The notes beneath the pieces were generated by a model. That model was not told the origin of the DNA. It was given only the letters and a program-made list of their open reading frames with translations, and did no database searches. A stretch of 64,000 nt of DNA, from the NCBI RefSeq assembly GCF_001540865.1, contig NC_033633.1:1075130-1139129 (forward strand), given 5' to 3'. The position numbers and the translations under genes are program-made. Within the stretch, counting starts at the first letter, position 1. Every line of letters begins with the position of its first letter. This DNA comes from Ananas comosus (lineage: Eukaryota > Streptophyta > Magnoliopsida > Poales > Bromeliaceae). Of the stretch, positions 1 through 21,908 are shown piece after piece.

Positions 1-109
1 TGTGTTTTTGGTTATGGATCAGATGAAATCGTACTCGATCGGAATTAAGCTTCGTGGTTTTGAATTTGGATTTGTGGAAACCCTTTTTTGTAGCGCTACT
101 TGTTTGAAT

Positions 110-275
110 GTGTTTTTTTTTTTTTTTTTTTTTTTTGAGAGAGATAGGTAGCACGCTACCCGTTCGTTTATTTCATTTAGAAATAAACTTAGCTAGAAAT
201 GTGAATCAACTAGAATTCGAACTTGGGTCTCGGGTACCAACCATCAAGCCCTTTGCCACTTGCTCTAGGGATTTG
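110..275 (-). mobile_element. tRNA-derived SINE, copy 1
   Basis: Read on the minus strand this starts with a pol III box A-like stretch (TAGAGCAAGTGG), then a box B-like stretch (AGTTCGAATTCT), then a body with AGCTAAGTTTATTTCTAAAT, and ends in CTATCTCTCTC followed by a long A run (the T run at 111-136 on the plus strand). The same layout recurs at 496-640, 3661-3818 and 3962-4128, which defines a dispersed family. Non-autonomous; it would depend on LINE machinery for movement. No coding capacity. Confidence 0.8.
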
Positions 276-495
276 AATGTGTTAAATATCTCATATCGGT
301 GAATATCTCATATCGGTGTTTGAATGTGTTAAAGAGGGTTTTCTTTTTCTATGTCGAACACTTTTTGATGTGCTTGCCAGTGTAGCTTAATCAAATTTAA
401 TTTGGATCCAGAAGAGTAGATTTAGCCACACAATTAAAACACACTCCATGAATTACTTTAACGAGAACTATCCACTTCTCCCGAGGAAAAATGTG

Positions 496-640
496 TCCTA
501 GCGCAAATGACAAAGGATTTGATGATTGGTATCTGAGGTCCCAAATTTGAATTCTAATTGATTTATATTTTCTAAAAAAAATAAATATAGTGTATAGCAT
601 ACTATCTTTCTTAAAAAAAAGAAAAAAAGAAAAAAAAAAG
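496..640 (+). mobile_element. tRNA-derived SINE, copy 2 (diverged)
   Basis: Same family as copy 1 but more decayed. Box A-like TAGCGCAAATGAC, the TTGATGATTGGTATC block and a box B-like AATTTGAATTCT are visible, the body is shortened after TATTTTCTAA, and the tail is a broken A-rich run to 640. Likely an older insertion than the copies in the PHOT1 intron. Confidence 0.65.
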
Positions 641-1185
641 TGTTATTGTTTGTAGCTGACACATTTGTGTATACTCACAATATTTTTATCAATCACTTTA
701 AGTTGGTAAAAACATACGAAACCTGCGTTAAGGTATCAATTATTTTGATCAGAGTATTCGATATTTTGAAATTTTAATCCCACCAATCAAATTTTCAATT
801 TATTTGACTTGAGTCAATCGGTATTTTGACTTCATAATTTAGACTGCTAACTCTCGACTTCAAAGTTTAGGCTACTTATTTATTTTAATAAATTTATAAT
901 TGCGAGAGTCGCCTGAATTATACTAACTAAAAATATAGAGACATATGATGAATTTGAATTTTAAAATCAAAATGTCGTTGGCTGATTTAAATAAAAAAAA
1001 ATAAAAAATTGTGTAATCAAATTAAAATTTTAAAAGATTAGATAGGTAACTCAAAATGGAGCCATAGTTCTCACTAAAAAGTATAAGATAACATAGTAAA
1101 TATTGGTTTGGGCCATTTTGAAATAGTATTTTATTTATATTTTTTTATTTGATATGTATTGAATTATAAATTTAGTTAGTTATTT
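641..1185. other. AT-rich intergenic DNA, nothing recognised
   Basis: No open frame of useful length, no RNA gene and no clear repeat edge seen. The base composition is strongly AT-rich, as in the other intergenic stretches of the window. Confidence 0.6.
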
Positions 1186-1538
1186 GGGTAAACTTCAAAT
1201 ATCACTTATGTGGTTTCGCACTTTCTCACTTTAGTACTCTATAATTTAAAGTGTATCAAGTTAGTGTCCTGTGGTTTCATTTTTATCTTTTCGTCAGCTT
1301 TTTCGTTAATATTTTGTTAAATTATATACAAAAAAATTTCAGATACCCCACCTAAGTTTATTAAATATTTACTTTAGTACCCTTTAATTTTAACTCTGTC
1401 ACTGATTTAACAAAAAAATTAACAGAATCGATAATAAAAAAATAAAAAATGAAACCACAAAGCACTAAATTTATACACTTTAAACTATATGGTGCTAGAG
1501 AGAGTGTGAAATTATACAGGTGATATTTGAAGTTTTTT
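1186..1538. mobile_element. Fold-back MITE with long inverted repeats, Mutator-like
   Basis: The left arm (from AACTTCAAATATCACTTATG at 1191) and the reverse complement of the right arm (AACTTCAAATATCACCTGTA) match over roughly 110 bp with scattered mismatches, leaving a short central loop. Flanks carry the same ten bases, TTAGTTATTT, at 1176-1185 and 1539-1548. A 9-10 bp target duplication with long inverted arms fits Mutator-like MITEs; family placement is inference. No coding capacity. Confidence 0.75.
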
Positions 1539-1548
1539 TTAGTTATTT

Positions 1549-1694
1549 TATCAAATTTTGCAGTTCTCGTATTTTTCCAACCGTTAAAAAGTGTAGATTT
1601 TATTAATTAACTGAAATAGTAAAGAGAAATAAAGTTTAAGGCGCTAAATTCAAAATGACCCTCACGTTGAGAGGATACATATATTATTAACTAT

Positions 1695-1756
<62 letters not shown>

Positions 1757-2800
1757 CTCATAAGATAATCCAAAGAATCCGGAAACTCGTGACATATGAT
1801 AAGATGTTTCAAATTTTCAAAAAATTCAACAAATATTACTTTAATTTATTTAAAAATTGTATAGTATTTCGTAGACTAAAAATATAATTAGATATATTTA
1901 AAAGATAACTACTTTATACATGAAATATACTATTAGTATAATAAGCGATAATTTTAGAATCACGTGGGGAGCTATAATTAAATTCTTAAGCAACAATCAT
2001 TTAAAAAATTTAAATTCTCTCAACAAAAAAATATTTTTATTTTATTAGAGAAAGATAACAAGCTATTCTCTTTTTTTTTATTTAAAAATAAATTCAACTA
2101 AAAACTGTGAAGCAATTTAGCTGTAAATTTGAAATTTTGAATTCTAATCATTAAATTTTTATTCAACTGTCATCATAAAATTATTACTACTGAATAATTT
2201 TGTTCCGACATCCGAACAAATTCGGAATACAAAGCTCCAAGTGGGCCCCGGGGGACACTGACGAAACAGTACCCAATTGCACAAATCTTATCTACACCCG
2301 GCCAATTAAAGCCAATTAAAGTATTACATTACATTGCGTGGCATTAAACAACTAATAACAGTTGTTGTCTTTGATTTGATGCATACATCGAGCGCTCCAT
2401 ATCTTGTGGGCCAACTCACTGTTGTTCCAATGGCGAAGGCACTGTCGCTATTAAGCCTATCCTAATCCACCCCACTGGCCCAAATAGGTGAGATTAATTA
2501 TTATCTGCACCTAACAAGCTTCTCAAGTGAGGAAAAAGTTTTATGTACGGTTGACACAATGATACAGTAGGTGAAGAGGTCACTCGCATACATCTACATT
2601 AGATCTACCCATCGATCCAGCAATATTACGCTCATAAATAAGTTTCATGATGTCTGTAACCATCTCAGTTTGGAAGATATTGGTCAACTGCTAAGGTCTT
2701 GATAAGATTACGGAATCATTAACACTTGTTCTAATAGTTAAGTAGTGAACACTCGTATTTCAGAGTAACTAACTAACTGAATTCCCTGCGATTTGTAGGG
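1549..2800. promoter_or_regulatory. Upstream region of PHOT1, with a (TA)n tract
   Basis: A pure TA dinucleotide tract runs about 1698-1753. The rest is AT-rich until about 2220, after which composition becomes more balanced towards the PHOT1 start. The bases just before the start (GCGATTTGTAG then GG and the ATG at 2801) read as a possible 3' splice site, so a 5' UTR intron is possible, as is common in plants, but no upstream exon was located. No individual cis element is claimed. Confidence 0.35.
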
Positions 2801-13926
<11,126 letters not shown>

Positions 13927-15239
13927 GAGGTAATGCAGATGCCGAAAAGATAATTTGAAATCTTACATCCAGTATAAACTCCGAATCCTCTTTTCGTGCT
14001 TTGTTAATGTTGTGTCTTTGTTCCAGATGTATTTTCTCAACGGTTCCTGCTTTTACTGAAGAACGTCTCACGATCACTTGCAGTTAGGTATGCTTTTGGT
14101 TGAGCTCTTCAGCCATCTCAAGGGTTTTGAATTCTCCCAGAAAATTCCTGGTTTCTTCTTCCATATCATCCTGAGCCATCATGAGCAGAGTCAGAAACTA
14201 AACACAGCGATACGACGAAGTTTCCGTCAGCAATGTAGTGCAGCAATTTAATTTTCTAGTCGAACGTTTAGGGTCCACTCCTAGCTCTGTTTAATGTACA
14301 ACTTAGAGGCAGCCTTTCCAGTCTGTATGTATTATCATTTGAGATCTTCTATTTTCAATCTTTTCCATGTATTTTATGTCAGCATGTTTGCAGAATAGTG
14401 TAATGACTTTCAGAAAGTAGACCATTAAAATCACTGCTCTCTTTCACTATGGGCCTTTGATATTCAATGTAGGGCAACAAATGCTCAGTAGTTTACATAG
14501 ATTATTGGCCATTTTGCAAAGAGAGAAAACAGTCCATTTTATCTTTAAATAGGCAAAAGTAGGACAGCTTTTTTCTTCCTTTTTTTTTTGCTACTTCAGC
14601 CTGCTTTTGAACTCTAATTTAGGATCAAACTGCTCCTCCACTTCATGATCTTTCTAACCTGAGTAGAAAAGACTATGCATTGCTTGAAAACTTTTTAAAT
14701 TATTTTTAGATGCACTCCATTCAAAATAAATCTAGTTATTATCTGATTGAAGATGCATTAAATTATGAAAAAAAAGAACCTCATATACACTCAGTATTTC
14801 TGGACGACTCGACATCAAGGAGAAGAAAGTTAAGGATTGAATAAGACACCAGAAGTCATACAACCTGACAATTATGTATTTCAGCAGAAAGCTAGTCTTT
14901 GTTGCCATAAATTTTGATTCCAATAATCATCTCACAATGCAGCTGTCGACACAAAATGATAACAAGTTTGTGGCCAGAGATGTGGGATCGGTGCGTGCAT
15001 TCTCACATCAATTCCCTCGCAATATATCCATTGCTACTTTCTAGGAAAAGAGAAGGACAAAGTTCAGTATTCAAACGACATGAAATTTAGCATCTTACAG
15101 AATTTTCACACTGACTCGAGAAACGAATTGAAAAAAAAAAAAAAACCGCTCTACAAATTGATAAACATGAAGTAGCCAAGGTAAAGACTAGGAATTTCCA
15201 CTCAATTCATACATTTTAAAGCTACAAATTAAAGAACCT
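13927..15239. other. PHOT1 3' UTR and convergent intergenic region
   Basis: Follows the PHOT1 stop (TGA at 13924-13926) and precedes the stop of the convergent BTB gene at 15240. No open frame with recognisable protein. Transcript ends were not located: ATGTAT/ATTTTAT-type AT-rich stretches near 14330-14380 could serve PHOT1, but no exact poly(A) signal is claimed. Confidence 0.5.
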
Positions 15240-16589
15240 TCATAACGGATCATCGCAAACAACAATCTGCAAATGAGATTGATCCTTATTCCCCACATAT
15301 GGCCTAACAAATGCTCTTCTCCACCACACTTCAAAAGCTCTTCGCATGTTTGGGCAATCATCCTTTTTGTTAAGAAAACAATCGAACCATCTCAATAAGA
15401 TTTCTTGTTGTTGGGCCATCGGCAGTGTCAGAATAGTATGGCAAAGCCCATCCTCCACCATCTTCTTATCAAAGCTCCTAGAAGCCCTTCTCATCCAACC
15501 AAAGTCTTCGTAAAGAGCTTCTAACCACGTCTTTAAGAGAGAAATCCTCACATCCTTGGACACTAAAATGTGGCCTTTACCAATCGCAATACAAATCTGA
15601 GCAGTGATCGAGCTAATCTCGTGTCTATACATACAGGGGATCTTCGAATGAAGTTTAGCAAGCTCCTTTTGATCAGCCCAATGAGAGACAAACTCGCCGG
15701 CAATCCTATTACTAATTAGAATCTCAACAAGCCACTGCAAGTTATCGGCTTCGCGAGCTATTTTTTCCATTAGAGGCCCCTTTTCCTGTCCGGCTTTATC
15801 TAAACTCACAGCCTCAGACAGTACTAGCAACAAAGAATCGAGACATTTGTGGCAGAGGTGGTAAAGGGCTTCTCCCAAAAGCTCAAACTTTTCACAGTTG
15901 GTGTGAGGTTTTTTATCCTCGGTAAGCAACCGAGATAACAAGGACTTCATTTCTCGACGAGCTTTCTCGTCCTTCGATTGTAGGACAGCAGCCAAAACCC
16001 TCATTAGAATGTCGTCAGAAGTAAAAGATGCGGAAGGCTCCTTAGAAATTCTATGTAGGACTTCGATTGCCGGAATATGATGAGGGAGATGACTAAGAAG
16101 GGATACCACTTGTTCCTCCTCATCCTCAGACCAAGGTACGGAATCCAAGTAGTCGAGGCATGACGCGATTCCAGAATCAACCATTAGATCAATAGAAACC
16201 TGTACAAATTACAAAATTTTAGATATAAATCGAACGATTTCATCGAAAGTTTCCTAATTTGTTTCCAACTACCTAATCATTCCCTTCTAAGTTCTACCTA
16301 CTGGGCGGCAGAAAATTAAGAAAATGATCCACTTACACTCTCGGCCTATTTGGCAAGAAGTAAAGCTGTATGAAGAAGCACTAGCAACTTTTTCATTGGT
16401 ATCCTCCTCTAACTACTGCTTCCAGCTACAGTAGAACCAGGAACATCAAACTATTTGTAGCTTCCTTTCCCACCTATTTGCCAATGCAAAACTACACTAT
16501 TCTTCAATTGCACTTATTTTTAATCTTAATTAACAACCCAAACCTGTGATTGTTTTACATAACAACACTAGCACCCATTCTCAATTACA

Positions 16590-16627
<38 letters not shown>

Positions 16628-18253
16628 AAAAGAAACTTACAATTAATCAATCCCTTCTTCTTCTTCTTCTTCTTCTTCTTCTTCTTTTTCTTCTAGTAAA
16701 AATGAAGAGATCGTTCGGATTCGTTGGCGAGGGCGAGGGCGAGGGCGAGGGGGAGAGCATCGGCACGATGGCCGGCGTGCTGATGCTCATATCACGCAGC
16801 AGCGGCGGGCGCGGCCACGTGTGCGTGGACCGGGTGTTCGAGTGCAAGACCTGCAACCGGCGGTTCCCGTCGTTCCAGGCGCTGGGCGGCCACCGGGCCA
16901 GCCACAAGAAGCCGCGGCCGGGGCCTGCTGCGGCGGTCGACGGAGACGGTGCAAAGCCGAAGATGCACGAGTGCTCGATATGCGGGCTCGAGTTCGCCAT
17001 CGGGCAGGCACTCGGCGGCCACATGCGGCGCCACCGCCCTGTCGCTGCCGCCACCGCCGCTTCTGCGGTGGCCCCTGCGGAGTTCGGGTTCCCGCGGGGA
17101 GCGCTTTCGGAGAAAAAGAAGAGGGAGCTGTGGTTCGACCTCAACGTGTCGCCGCCGGAGGCGGCGGAGGACGCGGCGGTACTGGGTTTCACCTTTGAGC
17201 TCTTGGATAAGGGCCCCATAGTGGTGGGATAATCCAATTTCTCTTTTCTATCTAATCATAATTATAATTATAATTAAGATGCTTTGTTTTTCTTTTCTGT
17301 TTTTGGAGTTTTTTTTTGAGGAAGTAGTGATGGTGCTAGCTTCTTGAAGTACACAGGAGTTAATTGTATTTTATAACTCCTGGATTAATTAACCGGCTTA
17401 ATCTACTACTATGTAATTTTGTTACTTTAGAGAGCAAGCTTTAACGCCTCCTTCTTAGTTTTAATTTTACCAATGATGAGTGAATTAACGCGCTTACGTA
17501 GTACATGTTGTTTTTGTTTTTTTTTTTTTTGAGCTCTTGGATAAGGGCCCCATAGTGGTGGGATAATCCAATTTCTCTTTTCTATCTAATCATAATTATA
17601 ATTATAATTAAGATGCTTTGTTTTTCTTTTCTGTTTTTGGAGTTTTTNAGAAAAAAGGGAGGGGAAAAAAAAAGTCACCTTGAGCAGTGCGAGAACCCTC
17701 TCCACGGGCTCCCCCGCGAGCCACTTCCTCGCGTCCGCGGAGTACATCATCCCCACCACCCCGAGGAACGCCTCGGGATCCGCGCACTCCTCGAGCTCCA
17801 CCGCGGCGCCGCGGACCCCGGCGAGCCGCGCCGCGAAGAACCGGCTCCGCGCCTCGAGGACGCGGCGGTGCGCCGAGAGCGAGGCCCGGGCCCCGTCGGC
17901 GGAGGCGATCGAGAGCTCCACGTCGCCGGGGCCCTCCGCCGCCACCGTCGCCGCCACCCTCTCCCGAACCCGGCGAGCGCCCCCTGCTGCTGCTGCTGCT
18001 GCTGCGGCGGCGGATGCGGATGCCGCGTCGCGGCGGATTCCTCGCGCGCGATCATCTCGAAGAGGGTGGAGCGCTTCGGGGAGGGGTGGCTCGCGGGGGA
18101 GTAGGAGTAGGAGGAGGAGGGGGGCGGAGAGGGAGGAGGAGGTGGCGAGGAGGAGGAGGAGGGAAGCGAAACCCTAGGCGAGGGGAGGAAACCGCGGCGG
18201 AGCATGGCGGAGACGTCGCCGAGCTTCTCGAACGTTTCGGCGGCGGTGGCCAT
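15240..18253 (-). CDS. BTB/POZ domain protein (At3g05675/At1g63850-like)
   Basis: Two exons on the minus strand: 18253-17679 and 16199-15240, joined in phase by AAG|GTGACT and TTGTACAG|GTTTCT. The joined product has about 511 residues. The N-terminal stretch is low complexity (Pro/Ser-rich, then a Gln run at about 17987-18004). A BTB fold follows: [36 protein letters not shown], ending RVLALLK. The second exon begins [19 protein letters not shown] and encodes the family's helical C-terminal region through [16 protein letters not shown] proteins of this type are presumed Cullin3 substrate adaptors or protein-interaction factors; no substrate can be inferred. Near 17963 the frame slips by one base (a G appears missing in a G run), splitting the first exon into two frames; the flanking conserved sequence suggests a sequencing or assembly error. 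The intron contains a zinc-finger gene on the other strand and an assembly join. Confidence 0.85.
16592..16622. repeat. (AC)n microsatellite
   Basis: About fifteen AC units in the presumed 5' region of the zinc-finger gene. Confidence 0.9.
16654..16686. repeat. (CTT)n microsatellite in zinc-finger 5' UTR
   Basis: About eleven CTT units ending fifteen bases before the start codon at 16702, so very probably inside the 5' UTR. Confidence 0.85.
16702..17232 (+). CDS. C2H2 zinc-finger repressor, ZAT11/ZAT8-like (two QALGGH fingers, EAR motif)
   Basis: A nuclear transcription factor of the plant Q-type C2H2 class, members of which repress genes in abiotic and oxidative stress responses. Intronless, 176 residues, as usual for this class. 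Finger 1 uses Cys48, Cys51, His64, His68 around FQALGGH; finger 2 uses Cys91, Cys94, His107, His111 around GQALGGH. An EAR-type repression motif, [10 protein letters not shown], is at 145-153. The early hydrophobic MAGVLMLIS segment (23-31) matches the conserved N-terminal box of ZAT proteins. The start at 16702 is chosen because an upstream in-frame ATG (16546) would translate microsatellites. A (GE)n run follows the start. As assembled it lies entirely inside the intron of the BTB gene, on the opposite strand. Confidence 0.92.
   Translation: MKRSFGFVGEGEGEGEGESIGTMAGVLMLISRSSGGRGHVCVDRVFECKTCNRRFPSFQALGGHRASHKKPRPGPAAAVDGDGAKPKMHECSICGLEFAIGQALGGHMRRHRPVAAATAASAVAPAEFGFPRGALSEKKKRELWFDLNVSPPEAAEDAAVLGFTFELLDKGPIVVG
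17528..17647. other. Duplicate of the zinc-finger 3' end, next to an N: probable assembly join
   Basis: This block repeats 17193-17317 (the last codons and 3' UTR of the zinc-finger gene) with essentially no differences over about 120 bases, and stops exactly at the single N at 17647. The pattern is that of two contig ends whose overlap was not merged. BTB exon 1 begins 32 bases beyond the N. Confidence 0.8.
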
Positions 18254-18254
18254 T

Positions 18255-18255
<1 letters not shown>

Positions 18256-18294
<39 letters not shown>
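18256..18294. repeat. (GA)n microsatellite in BTB 5' UTR
   Basis: GA repeat that begins three bases upstream of the BTB start codon (minus strand); read with the gene it is a TC tract in the 5' UTR, a frequent plant 5' UTR feature. Confidence 0.85.
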
Positions 18295-18298
<4 letters not shown>

Positions 18299-18383
18299 GT
18301 TATAACTACTGGGCGGTCAGGGGATCTTCAGATGTTTTTATTGGCAATGATGTGCTTCTGCCCGTGAGAAAACACACTACTAG

Positions 18384-18630
18384 TTACCGTTTGGTTCGGA
18401 TATAAATAAGAATTAACTATTACAAAAATAAGTACAAATATAAAAATAAAAAAAATATTATTTGAATAAAAATTAGATTGTTCTCGAAAATAAAAATAAT
18501 TTTATATAGAAAATGAAGGTGTTGGTGAAAGTAACCGAGAACTATTATTCTCGGATAAAAATTTAGCGTTTGGGTATAAAGGAAAATAAGGATCTATTCC
18601 TATCCCTATCCCCTAACCAAACCAATCAAA
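18384..18630. mobile_element. MITE-like element, degenerate TIRs
   Basis: Left end ACCGTTTGGTTCGGATATAA and the reverse complement of the right end (TTGGTTTGGTTAGGGGATAG) are similar inverted ends around an AT-rich core. The TTTGGTT signature is shared with other DNA-transposon MITEs in the window (29399, 33892). A target duplication was not resolved. Confidence 0.4.
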
Positions 18631-21600
18631 TAAATTTTTTAAATTTATTCATACTAATTATAATTATAAAAAATATTATTTTTATTATATTTTTTAAAAA
18701 ATATAATTAATTTATTATTAATAATGTGATGTAAGTGTGATACAGTAATTTTTCGTGAGAAAGAAAAAAAAAAAAACAAAAAGCAGGGACAAAAGGAGGA
18801 AAATAAATTAATACATAAGAATAGTGTTCTCATTTGTCAACGAAAAGTATGAAAAGAATTTGTTAAAGAATCTATTACCGTCCGGCTTCTTAACATAAAT
18901 GCTATTAATTTCACATCTAATATAATTATATAACTTTTTTTTTTCATTTTTCTTGATATTACTTATATAATGCTATTCAATTAATAATCCACGTACAATG
19001 AGCAAATTATAATTTATTCTTTATTATTATCTAATTACTTAGGAGAGTTTTAGAGGTGTAGGATCAAATGCGGAACCAATATTGGAATTACCCCTTTCAG
19101 TTTCAACAAGCAACAGCTTATCTGCAGAATAAGAAAGGGAATGTTGTCAATAATTACCTCATATTTCTCCTTGGCATGATGACAATATTATCATTTAATT
19201 AAGAGAAACTGAGAAATGTGGAGTTGTTTGATGATTTTGAGTGGAATGAAAGGGAGGGTGGTTGATTAAAATACCACATATTTGGTGGCAAAATTAGCTA
19301 GAAAGGTATTGTGGTGAGGTAAGTGTGCACAATATTATACGAAAAAGATATTCTATTAGTGAGATACGGCGGGGACACGTGACAGCTAAGGACAAAGTTT
19401 TAGGCAAGTGAGGTGTCACATATGAAATGGCAAGTTTGTGTTGAATATATTTTTGACAAAAACTAAAGAAGAGGAAAATGAGTGATCATGGTTTTAATTT
19501 CTTTGTCAAACACACACACACACAACAAAAAAAATACTGAACTAAGAATAAGCAAAGCTCACAAGTTCAGGATGTGCTTGTTCCGCCACGGATGTGCGCT
19601 TGATCTCGACTTTTACTGCAGTAGGGGATAAAGTCGCGCTCCGGAGCCGGTGTTCGTAGACGCTGCGACCGACCTCTGAGTTCATCGATCTCCTCCAAAA
19701 GTCGAGGATCGGTGTTCGTAGACGCTGCGACCGACCTCAGACTTCATCGATCTCCTCCAAAAGTCGAGGATCGCAGTTCGGCAAGGTGAGAGACTTCTGC
19801 TGATCCGGTGAAACACAACCACGCCCTCGGCCCGCTTACTTGACACTGTCCCTTGCAATCTCAAAACCATCAAACTAATCCCAATTCTAGCAATCAAAAG
19901 GTTCACCAATTCGTTCCAGATTAAATTATTCACTAATCTGTTTCATAGTTCAATAAAAACCAGGCACCATCACTCTATGCTAGTTTTAGAGGAAGGAAAC
20001 CAGGTAGGAAACTACTTAAGTCCTGAATTAGAATGCATGCACTCCATAGCACCCTTTCTCATCATTCTTGTTATAAACAGTTTAGGCTATGAGCTTCGAA
20101 TGATTTACAACCATAATAAATCGATCGTACATTGGTGGAGTAATCGTCGCTCCATGAAAGTGGAACATTGCTTGCTTTGTTTTAGCGGTTTTCCCGTGAA
20201 ATGAAAATATACTTGCAGAAAATTAAGACAGTTTTCCAGAATTGAAGTGAACATCACTCAAAAGACAAAACTAGTTGCTATCATTCAACCAAAGTATAAC
20301 AATATGTAGTATATCGCAGATCGTACTCAATAATCAGAAACTAATCAATCGAAATTATCATATACGAGTCGAAAATTTTGCATGCTAATCAGAGAAGAAC
20401 GACCAAAAAAACTTGGATCTAAATGAAATGTAACGATTCAGCCCACTAAAATTATTGTTGGGCCCAAACCACCGGTTCAGAATGCTTTAATCCAGTAGTT
20501 AATATTAGAACTTTATATTCCCATTCACAACTCATTTCTCATCCTGGGACTATAAAGGGCATTACAGATGTTTAAGTCTCTTGCACATCATAACACACGA
20601 TTGATCATCCAAGATGAACAACTTCATGTAAAGATCATCACTCATTCAATATGTAACAATCCAGTTTTAATCTTATTCCGAACAATTCAAAACAGGATGT
20701 CACCGCACAAGTAGAACCAAAAGAAAGCAACAAACACACGTCCTAACATCATATCTACCAATTCACTGCAAAGCGCAGTCAAATTAGTTTGCCTAATAGA
20801 AAGATAATTTAATTGTTACTGAAGAATAAAATACTCAACTAACAAACCAGCAATTCATCAATCTATGAAAATGAATTTCAAGCCACATATTATCTATTTG
20901 CATGAGCAAATAGACAACTGCAAAAAGGGCATAGATCTCCTGCAGACAGATAATTACCATTATTCCTGCCAAATCAAATTTATCACTTGATGTTTGTTCA
21001 ATCGAGACTTTTGAACTAAAACCCACCTGGTGTTCAAGTCTATGCATTATGCGATAAATCCCTTCCACATTCAACCCAGGAGCATAATATAAAGACCAAA
21101 GAGACCAAGATTCAAAAGATCATCTCATTTGCCGTGCATCAAAAGCCAGAGTAATCCTTACATTCTAACTCTGGAAGCTCACCCCATAACAAGTTTGAAT
21201 TCTTCAAATTTTCTTTTTCCTTTTCCACCTATTGCATAAACCAGAAGAAGCCAGGTCTTACAGGCTGGGATGCCAATCCATCCTACTGCGTCAAGAATTC
21301 GTAACTGCTCACGGTACACAGGTAACTAAACTTCAACCTGAACTAAGCTGATTGCGAATAAATAATAAGAATTTTACATGTACTTATGTTGGCCAGAAAC
21401 TTCTCTAGCTCGACCCTCACGGCCTGGTAACTACGTCAGACTTACAAGAAGTTGGGATGCCTTTGAGGGAACCAACTTCAACTACTACAAATCAAACTCT
21501 GTTTCTTGTTCTCAGTAAGGAAAATTGCTATTCAGCTTCAAACTGAAAATCAAAGTGAACCAAATACAATTAGATAATTTGGTTCAGTTTGGCTCTCAAT

Positions 21601-21908
21601 TTGCTTTTGTTCGATCCGAGCAGACAATTTTGTTTTGGTTTGGTCTTAAAAAGGTATAAGAATAATCGAGTGTCGAGATGTATAACAGTTTTTTCTTACT
21701 GAATAGAGACATCATGCAATGACACAAAAAATTTCAGAGTTGCAAAACTGAACTATAACATTTTTGTTGTTCTAAATCTATGCAGTATACTGCCACAAAA
21801 CTACAACCATGATATAGAAGACCAAACAACAGAGAGAAGAGCTTCTCGTAACCGAATTCCTCACCGATTGATGACAAGTGCTTCGTGATAAAGCACAGAG
21901 AATCCTCT
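18631..21908. other. Intergenic region between BTB and NEDD8 protease genes
   Basis: No protein gene recognised over 3.3 kb. It contains a 62-bp tandem duplication at 19649-19772 and, near 20430-20470, a TGTAACGATTCAGCCC stretch that resembles the start of some Ty3/gypsy LTRs, without a supporting right end. The part nearest 21908 may include the 3' UTR of the protease gene. Confidence 0.5.
19649..19772. repeat. 62-bp tandem duplication
   Basis: Two units, 19649-19710 and 19711-19772, each starting GGTGTTCGTAGACGCTGCGA and ending GTCGAGGATC, differing at only a few positions. GC content is higher than in the surroundings. Function unknown. Confidence 0.9.

Noticed and set aside
1698..1753. 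(TA)n tract considered as a matrix attachment or origin-like site
   Set aside because: A plain dinucleotide repeat with no supporting motif.
16546..16701. N-terminal extension of the zinc-finger protein from an upstream ATG
   Set aside because: It would translate the AC and CTT microsatellites into His/Thr and Leu runs; related proteins start at the MKR position.
17613..18367. Long plus-strand frames opposite the BTB first exon
   Set aside because: Arg/Ala/Pro-rich low-complexity translations caused by GC-rich coding DNA on the other strand; one even crosses the N.
20430..20700. Possible solo Ty3 LTR starting TGTAACGATTCAGCCC
   Set aside because: No right end and no target duplication could be defined, so not listed as a separate element.
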